A stretch of 64,000 nucleotides of DNA from Zarea fungicola (lineage: Eukaryota; Ascomycota; Sordariomycetes; Hypocreales; Cordycipitaceae), in NCBI GenBank assembly GCA_900169235.1, contig FWCC01000060.1:1-64000 (forward strand), read 5' to 3'. Positions 57,798 to 64,000 of the stretch are shown piece by piece; positions within the stretch are counted from its first letter, which is position 1, and each line of letters starts with the position of its first letter. The notes below the pieces were generated by a model. It had not been told where the DNA came from. It was given only the letters and a program-made list of their open reading frames with translations, and made no database searches. The position numbers and the translations under genes were made by a program.

Positions 57798-58204
57798 CGA
57801 GAGCTGCCTTGAGGATTTTGGTTGGCGCCCAGTGGATTGTTTTTTTTTCTGGGTTTCGTTTAATTCTTGCATAGCGTTGGAGTTCTATCCGGGAAGGACT
57901 ACTATATCCTGGCGTTTTATTATTCTTTCTTTTCAAGACGATGGGAGATAAAGAATGCGCATCTATTTGACAGTAAATTTTTTACATTGAATTATTGATT
58001 GGCCAATCCTCGTGTCGTAAGCATTCCTATACCTAGTTTCAAGCTCTTTGTCAAGTTCCATGACAGTGAACCTAATTCATGGTGACATACTCAATTCAAG
58101 TAGGAATTGTGAATATATTACAAGACGTTATGTTTTGGTCTAATGTACAAAATGAGGCGTGCATGCCTTTCGTTATTAATGAAACAATTGTGTTGGTACA
58201 TAGG
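57798..58204. other. Convergent intergenic region
   Basis: 3' ends of taf3 (plus) and the PPR gene (minus). AT-rich; nothing else seen. Confidence 0.6.
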
Positions 58205-60754
58205 TCAACCTGACGCCGTTCCACTCGACATCGGGTGCAGTTGCTCGTACACGCCCATCTCCTTGGAAGCCAAAAACAGGGCTTCTCGAGCAGCGACACC
58301 ATCGCCACCCAGCTCTACCATGCCCCTCCTCTGCAGATATTCATACAGTGCGAGCCCTCTCTTCTCGCCCTCCAACTTCTCCAGGTCGCCCTCACACCAG
58401 TAAACTAGGTCCCGCTCCAACTCCCGTTTCGCCTGCAACAGCTTCCGGCGCTGCGTCGGCGCATCCCAGGACAGCTTTGTCGTACCCATTACGAGCTCTA
58501 ATACAAGCATCTCCGTTGGCATAAACGCAAAGACGTCCTTCAGGGCCCGCAGAGCGACCAAAAGACCAGCCTGGTCCCTGACGCGGCGAAACGAGTGCAC
58601 GATCTTCCGCGCCAGCTGACCATCCATACCGGTGCCAAATACAGGCCGCAGGGCCACTGTCTGCGCAAACAGCTTGCGTGTGACGGCCTGTGCCTCCTCC
58701 TGCATCGCGGGTGAGATGATGTGTAGCCGGTTCACGGCGAGCGTCTTCCACAGGGCACTGAATGTGTACGGGTCTGGCTTGACGCTTTGCAGTGTTACGA
58801 GGGAGTCGTAGAGCTCGATCGCCTTTTGCGGCTCGCCGACCTGTATGTGGGACTCGAGGAGCTGGTTCATCATGAAGGCATCGGGGCTGATTTCAGCGTC
58901 GCGGAAAGCATCCCACAGAGCTTCTTGCTGGCCATGCAGCTCGCGTAGGCGATAGTTTTCGGCGAGGATGGAAAAGGTCTCCAGCGTCGCGCGCGGAAGA
59001 GGTGCTGGTGCAGACTTTACCGCTTTTGATGGTGTCTTGCTCGCCTTGGCTTGATTTGCGGAGCGCTCTTGTCGTGCTTTTACAAACTTGATCCGATTGT
59101 CAATCATTTCCCACGCAACCTTCTCGGACCTCTCTAAATCCTGCGCGCCGCCAGATCGCTGCCAAGCTCCGATTAAACCATTGAGCTGTATTGGCGACGC
59201 TTCCACTGCTTTGGTGCGCATGAATTCAACCACACTGTAGGCACCGTCAAGGTCGCCGGCACCAATCAAGCGTTTCAGCCATTTGCCTAGGAAGAACTTA
59301 TTGGCCACCACGGACGGCATATACTTCTGTACAGTCAGGTCAATCTGGCCATCGCTCATCATGTCGACAAACGCATAGAGTGCATTCTCTGTCTGGCCTG
59401 TTGTTAGAAAGTACGCTACTACCTTGTCGTAGTCGCTGAGCTTCATCGAGTTCCCGAGCAAGTCTCGCATTTGTCGATAGATAGTCCACGCCTGCCGCTT
59501 GCCTTGTTCCGTATTCTGCTCGGCGAGTGAGCGAATCAATGGCAGGAGAATACGGGCATCCATCCGTTTCTCGAGGAGCTTGTTGGCTGCCCTTTGCGCC
59601 TGCTCCAGGTTTCCTGTCCTACAATGCATCCGGACACCGAGTTCCCAAAAGTCCTTGTAGGTCTCAGCACTTTCCTGACCAAGTGTACCCATGCATCGCT
59701 TCCAGCTGTCTATAGCCTTTGCCTCCCAGCCCTCCATAAACATTGCCTCAATGGCGAGAAGTTGCTGTGATGGGCTGAAGGGGACTTTGGCCTCGCTCAT
59801 ATCTCTGGCGAGCATAGAAATATGTGCTAGCCGGTGCATGTTGATATCTTCATCTGCAGAGAATATTTTCCAGAGGAAGTCCCACACCTCGAGGGGTACA
59901 TGGCTCCAACTGTGAGCAAGCGTCAGCCTTGCCGCATGATAAGCTTTGTAGATGGCTACAATATTCTTCTTTGCTGGGCTAGACATTTGCTGCAAGTCCC
60001 GGTTTACTTGCGATATGGCCGTATTAAGTCTGAAAATCTTGCGCCGTTGATTCAGCGTCCATGGACCCTCGAGAACCTGAGGACTTGAGCTCTTCATGCC
60101 TCGCAGCGGGAGTGGAAGTTCTGTCGATAGCTCGGGTAGATCGAAATTTATATTCTCACGCATTTCTTGTGGTAAATCAGAAGTCGCCTCTGCGAGCTCG
60201 CGGTCGATTGATTTCGAATACTCGTCCATCTGCTGCGTAAACTTGTCGAAGTCTTTACCGCCTTCAATCTGGCTAAACACCTTGTCGAGCTGGTCCATAA
60301 CTTCGCTAAACGCCTTTCTTTCCTCTGTGCCTTTGATTGTATTCTTCATATCCTCCAACGCCCCCTTGAGATCATTTGAGTCAAGTCCGTTCATGGACTT
60401 CTGAAACGATTTTTCGTCCAATAACTGTTGCCGTTTCTGCCCGCTCTGCTCAAAGAAACGAACACCAATGTCAGACTCTGAAATGCCATTAGCGCTTGTA
60501 GCCGCCCCTGTGGACGTTACCACAAAATCTTCGATTGCCCCGTCGGAGTTTCTTGCTCTGGGTTGGCTGCGCGCGGTGCGCATAGGTGTAACTCTCCTGG
60601 CCACAGCGCGAGGCGTAGCTCTCCTGCGAGTAGCGGCGCTGCTGTAGGCTGCTGTCCATACCTGCGGTGTTCGTTTGGGAAGACTCAGTAGGCAAGCCCT
60701 ACATATGGTTTCCTTTGGACCGTGCAAATCGAACAGCAGCGGTCTGCCAGGCAT
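58205..60754 (-). CDS. Mitochondrial pentatricopeptide-repeat (PPR) protein
   Basis: Single exon, 849 aa, ATG at 60754. The N-terminus is basic and Arg/Ala/Ser-rich (KRTPQVWTAAYSSAATRRRATPRAVARRV), a typical mitochondrial presequence. The rest is helical, with PPR-like helix pairs from about residue 300. Clear examples are YKDFWELGVRMHCRTGNLEQAQRAANKLLEKR, KVVAYFLTTGQTENALYAFVDMMSDG, DLDGAYSVVEFMRTKAVEASPIQLNGLI and PDAFMMNQLLESHIQVGEPQKAIELYDSL. Such proteins bind organelle RNA and control its processing, stability or translation; the target cannot be read from the sequence. It is divergent from rcl1. Confidence 0.85.
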   Translation of the reverse strand: MPGRPLLFDLHGPKETICRACLLSLPKRTPQVWTAAYSSAATRRRATPRAVARRVTPMRTARSQPRARNSDGAIEDFVVTSTGAATSANGISESDIGVRFFEQSGQKRQQLLDEKSFQKSMNGLDSNDLKGALEDMKNTIKGTEERKAFSEVMDQLDKVFSQIEGGKDFDKFTQQMDEYSKSIDRELAEATSDLPQEMRENINFDLPELSTELPLPLRGMKSSSPQVLEGPWTLNQRRKIFRLNTAISQVNRDLQQMSSPAKKNIVAIYKAYHAARLTLAHSWSHVPLEVWDFLWKIFSADEDINMHRLAHISMLARDMSEAKVPFSPSQQLLAIEAMFMEGWEAKAIDSWKRCMGTLGQESAETYKDFWELGVRMHCRTGNLEQAQRAANKLLEKRMDARILLPLIRSLAEQNTEQGKRQAWTIYRQMRDLLGNSMKLSDYDKVVAYFLTTGQTENALYAFVDMMSDGQIDLTVQKYMPSVVANKFFLGKWLKRLIGAGDLDGAYSVVEFMRTKAVEASPIQLNGLIGAWQRSGGAQDLERSEKVAWEMIDNRIKFVKARQERSANQAKASKTPSKAVKSAPAPLPRATLETFSILAENYRLRELHGQQEALWDAFRDAEISPDAFMMNQLLESHIQVGEPQKAIELYDSLVTLQSVKPDPYTFSALWKTLAVNRLHIISPAMQEEAQAVTRKLFAQTVALRPVFGTGMDGQLARKIVHSFRRVRDQAGLLVALRALKDVFAFMPTEMLVLELVMGTTKLSWDAPTQRRKLLQAKRELERDLVYWCEGDLEKLEGEKRGLALYEYLQRRGMVELGGDGVAAREALFLASKEMGVYEQLHPMSSGTASG

Positions 60755-61144
60755 TCTGGAAGTTTGTCGTGGAGAGCTTCCCCTTTTAGATGCTGTCTTC
60801 AGCGTCCAGACACAGTCGTAGACGCCACTACAAAATCGTTATCGATACCGTTCATAAGGCAGCATTGGCATCTGCCGAACTCTTTGCGGCACTCAGCATG
60901 AATTCTGAGCCCGATATAAATAAAAAAACTTAATAGATTATATTTGACATATTCTTCATTTCATCATTTTCTCTTTCAGCGACTGTTAAATTGCCTATTC
61001 AACCCATGGACACCGCCTTCCTGTTTAGTGGAGCCTGTGGTTTTAATCCGGCAGAACTTTTTTTTTTCCCTCTGCGAGAATGTCTGACAGCAATTCAAGG
61101 ACGAAGTCTATGCTACGATTATATATCATACACGAACACACAAG
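60755..61144. promoter_or_regulatory. Shared divergent promoter, PPR gene / rcl1
   Basis: 390 bp between divergent start codons. It contains a T10 run at 61060-61069 and an AT-rich core around 60915-60965. Both genes serve RNA biology (mitochondrial and nucleolar), but co-regulation is only inferred. Confidence 0.4.
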
Positions 61145-62362
61145 ATGGGTGATACTGCGCCAGAGTTCTTAAAATTCACAGGGCACCGCTCCTTCACGCG
61201 GCGACTAATTCTTTCCACATTAACGGGCCGTCCCGTGCACATCTCGAAGATCCGAAGCTCGTCGCCTACGAATCCTGGTCTGGCGCCCCATGAGATTTCC
61301 TTCCTTCGACTGCTCGAGGCCGTGACCAATGGCAGCTCCATGCAAATTTCATACACCGGTACAACGATTACCTACCATCCTGGACTCGTTACCGGTACAA
61401 TTGCCGGACAGGGTGCGTCCGAGGGCGATATTATTGAGCACAACTTGCCTCCGACTGTCACCCGTGGCATCACCTACTTCCTCCTCCCGCTCTGCCTACT
61501 TGCCCCATTTTCCAAGGCGCACATGAATGTACGATTCTCAGGTGCCGGCGTCATCACATCTGCCACGGAGACAGGCGACGTCTCCGTCGATACTTTCCGA
61601 ACCGCTATACTCCCTCTATTCGGCCTCTTTGGTATCCCTCCCGCGCGTATTGAGCTGAGAGTCCTGCAACGGTCTTGCGCAGGCCCCGGAGGAAAGGGTG
61701 GCGGCGGTATTGTTGAGCTGCGCTTTGCCAGCCAAGTCCGACTCCCCAAGACGCTGCACCTCAACAGAAACCCCGGCCGCGTAAAGAGAATCCGCGGTGT
61801 CGCATACAGCACCGGTGTATCTGCTTCGAATAACGCTCGCATGATCCATGCTGCGAGAGAGATACTTAATCCCCTCGTCAGCGATATCCATATTGCGGCG
61901 CAATACGACCAGGCGCCGCTGGTTCCGACCGGTGACAAGGCAGGCAGCAAGCGTCGTCTCGGCATTGGCTACGGCTTGAGTCTCGTTGCCGAATCCAACT
62001 CTGTTGGCGTGCTCTACTCTGCCGACGTCGTTGTACCCCCATCTGGTGGCCAAGTTCCCGAGGAGATTGGGAAGCAGTGCGCCTATCAGCTGTTGGAGAC
62101 GATTTCACAAGGTGGCTGTGTGACACCAACCACGGCAAGCAGCATGATGATACTCATGGCCATGGGTTCCGAGGATGTTGGTCGCATACGAATTGGCAAG
62201 AGGGTGCTCGGTACAGAGGACATGGTCATACTGGCAAGAGATCTTAAAACATTTGGTGCAAGCAGTTGGGGCTTGCGTGATGTGACGGAGGATGAGTCGG
62301 GCGACATCATTGTATCAGTCAAAGGCAGTGGGGTCGGCAATGTTGGTAGAAAGATAGCGTAA
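61145..62362 (+). CDS. rcl1: RNA 3'-terminal phosphate cyclase-like protein RCL1
   Basis: Nucleolar U3-processome factor that acts with the GTPase Bms1 in 18S rRNA processing. Single exon, 405 aa, ATG 61145 (CAAGATGGG). Cyclase-fold blocks are FLKFTGHRSFTRRLILSTLTGRPVHISKIR, GLAPHEISFLRLLEAVTNGS, YHPGLVTGTI, NLPPTVTRGITYFLLPLCLLAPFSK and NVRFSGAGVIT. The C-terminal part has RIRGVAYSTGVSASNNARMIHAAR, GYGLSLVAESN and GGCVTPTTASSMMILMA. The HxN/HAGG-type catalytic histidine motif of true RNA cyclases is absent at the C-terminus, as in other RCL1 proteins. Confidence 0.95.
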   Translation: MGDTAPEFLKFTGHRSFTRRLILSTLTGRPVHISKIRSSSPTNPGLAPHEISFLRLLEAVTNGSSMQISYTGTTITYHPGLVTGTIAGQGASEGDIIEHNLPPTVTRGITYFLLPLCLLAPFSKAHMNVRFSGAGVITSATETGDVSVDTFRTAILPLFGLFGIPPARIELRVLQRSCAGPGGKGGGGIVELRFASQVRLPKTLHLNRNPGRVKRIRGVAYSTGVSASNNARMIHAAREILNPLVSDIHIAAQYDQAPLVPTGDKAGSKRRLGIGYGLSLVAESNSVGVLYSADVVVPPSGGQVPEEIGKQCAYQLLETISQGGCVTPTTASSMMILMAMGSEDVGRIRIGKRVLGTEDMVILARDLKTFGASSWGLRDVTEDESGDIIVSVKGSGVGNVGRKIA

Positions 62363-62462
62363 ACTCCATGTCGTATCTCAAAATTTGAAGAAGCGTTTTA
62401 ATTGTACAGTTACACGCTATGCCACACGCCATCGAAAACAATAGCCGCTTATTATCTATACA

Positions 62463-63429
62463 TTATACAGTTACATTGGTGGTGAGTTCGGCAACCGCCC
62501 GTCGCTGAGCATTAGCCCGAATGGCAGCAAAAGTTGCGTTGTACGAAACGCTAGTCAGCGAGTGTGCAGCTGTTCTTTGCACATCCAAGACAGTGTGCCG
62601 TAATGAGTGAAGTACATGATAGGGACCTAAAACGCCGTTGCCCGAATTCATAACGTTGTGCAAATGCGTCGTGTCGTTTGTCTCGTCATCCCTGCTGCCG
62701 TTGCTGGGACCAGCTTCTTGTTCTATTGCAGTATCCGCGCTCTGATTGAGAAGGCACATTTCAATAGCTGCCGCCTCATCGCCCGCCTCTTCCGTTTGGA
62801 GGGCGGAAATACCACGCTCCTCCTCATCTAGCTCACGCAGCGTCCGCCCTGCTGCGGCCTGCCGAGCCACATCATCGGCTAATGGGCGGAATGTTTTGAG
62901 TGCAACCCGCATCCTTTCTCGCTCAGTGTGGATGGTCAACATTACACACTGCAAAACTAATATGAAAATATCGACCAGTAGATAGTATATTTTTGACGTA
63001 GCCGGCTTTTGTCCAACGAAATCAATCACCAGGCCGCCGTGCTGGTATCCTCGTTGATCCTCTAGTCCGACTGGGAGGGAGGTAAATAGATGCAAGAGCA
63101 TGCATATGATATTCGGCACGGCGACTAAAAGGACGTGCATGCGCGTTGCAACCAAGGCAACAGGAAATGATTCATCTTTGGGGCTAAGATATAGATATTG
63201 GCCAAAGGCTCGAATGAGAAATCGAAACATGGAGCATCTGAGAAGAAGACGCATTAGCATACACAGTTTATCAAGAATATGAAGAATAACGGCATGGCAT
63301 ACTCCATGTAATACAGCGCGCTCAACTCTGCAAAGACGACCAAGTCTAGCGACTTGAGCAGGTGCGTGAGAAAGACGAGCTTTTTCCTGAGACCCGGGGA
63401 TTGTGTCCTGATATCCCTCTTAGATATTG

Positions 63430-63462
<33 letters not shown>

Positions 63463-63595
63463 GCAAATGAGTTTGAGGCACCGGCTCATCTTGCGCGGTA
63501 GGATTGGCACCGTGCGGCGGCGCTGGTCCCGTGACGGCGTCCTCGTCCCAGGGTTGGTCGCGCGCCGAGGAGCTGGGCGAAGCATCATCGTTCAT
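62463..63595 (-). CDS. DUF1746 membrane protein with polyglutamine tract
   Basis: The exons are 63595-63303 and 63237-62463 (65-nt intron), giving 355 aa. The N-terminal 60 residues are polar and hold a Q10 tract. The DUF1746 core follows: LRKKLVFLTHLLKSLDLVVFAELSALYYME joined across the intron to CSMFRFLIRAFGQYLYLSPKD. Hydrophobic segments (VALVATRMHVLLVAVPNIICMLLHLF and YYLLVDIFILVLQCVMLTI) suggest several transmembrane helices. An acidic loop (DEEERGISALQTEEAGDEAA) and an NVTV end follow. DUF1746 proteins include, as far as I recall, a subunit of the fungal Dsc/Tul1-type membrane ubiquitin-ligase complex; this link needs a database check. It converges on rcl1 with 100 bp between stop codons. 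Confidence 0.8.
63431..63460 (-). repeat. Coding CAG trinucleotide repeat (Q10)
   Basis: Nine CTG triplets and one TTG on the plus strand read on the minus strand as nine CAG and one CAA, encoding ten glutamines in the N-terminal region of the DUF1746 protein. A near-pure run of this kind is prone to length change. Confidence 0.95.
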
Positions 63596-64000
63596 AGTCG
63601 CGGGTATTCATCTGAGCTGGGGGACTAAAGCGAGCGCTTTATTTCGAGCAAACAGGCATTTAGCAAGTCGCTGCCATCGGTATCTGCGGAGATGGAAATA
63701 GGCGTCGTCGTCGTGGGGCGTTGTAGTTGAAGAATACTGCGGCGAAGACTCAAGCTTGGCTTATTATCAAATGGCCGACGAAGCCAAGGCTACCTAAAAC
63801 GGCGGACAAGCGTACCCAAAGCTGGTGTGGCACATTTGTCCTGGACATGGAAACCGCCCCCGGGTTATTCTAATTTGTTTTTTTTTTTTTTAAAAAAAAA
63901 AAAACAAACTGAAAGAAACTGCAATAATTTAATTATGTATATGTACTCAATCTAACAGCACATGGAGAAATTGCCAAAAAATGGCAGTTGTTTCCGCGGC
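63596..64000. other. Upstream region of the DUF1746 gene, with a T14/A13 palindrome
   Basis: Promoter region of the minus-strand gene. At 63874-63908 a perfect palindrome is formed by TTTG-T14 and A13-CAAA. No gene seen. Confidence 0.6.

Overview
The window looks like a nuclear contig of a filamentous ascomycete (Pezizomycotina, most likely Sordariomycetes/Hypocreales). Genes are mostly broken by short introns (50-220 nt) with canonical GT...AG ends and CTAAC-type branch points. The gene set is eukaryotic housekeeping: mitochondrial ATP synthase alpha, Ran GTPase, exosome, TFIID, NuA4, proteasome-assembly and ribosome-biogenesis factors. Intergenic DNA carries GGTACCTA-type words, which from memory are common in hypocrealean genomes. 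The species assignment is inference. I saw no tRNA, rRNA or CRISPR.

Layout. Positions 1-15,200 are a repeat-rich accessory stretch. It holds a 445-bp TIR element (MITE), a degenerate tandem array, an orphan two-exon gene (5653-3749, minus), remnants of an SF1-helicase-like gene and of a LINE endonuclease, a diverged dispersed repeat family, and a tandem pair of 22-bp-stem hairpins inside a small orphan ORF. Positions 15,241-21,135 hold ATP1 and the NAD(P)H-hydrate dehydratase gene. Positions 21,136-29,807 are a gene-poor 8.7-kb block. From 29,808 to 64,000 lies ordinary gene-dense DNA: an unknown conserved-type protein, PP2A activator (RRD1), RRP46, NAD kinase, a YOX1-like homeobox factor, Ran, NAS2, a PWI/SR splicing factor, EAF6, a DPP5-like S9 peptidase, TAF3, a mitochondrial PPR protein, RCL1 and a DUF1746 membrane protein. 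RRD1/RRP46, NAS2/PWI and PPR/RCL1 are divergent pairs that probably share promoters.

The standout is inside ATP1. Its last intron is 1,893 nt long, while the other introns of the gene are 51-218 nt. It contains a complete same-strand ORF (16963-18228) for a GIY-YIG endonuclease with all recognisable catalytic residues plus two C-terminal JAZ/U1-type C2H2 zinc fingers. The ATP1 coding sequence immediately on both sides of this intron changes to non-preferred codons. On the downstream side it also departs from the near-invariant alpha-subunit sequence (FRD becomes FMN). Together this resembles a homing endonuclease gene lodged in a nuclear spliceosomal intron, with co-converted or recoded flanks. 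That would be an unusual selfish system, because homing genes are normally known from group I/II introns, inteins or organelle genes. Mobility itself is inference.
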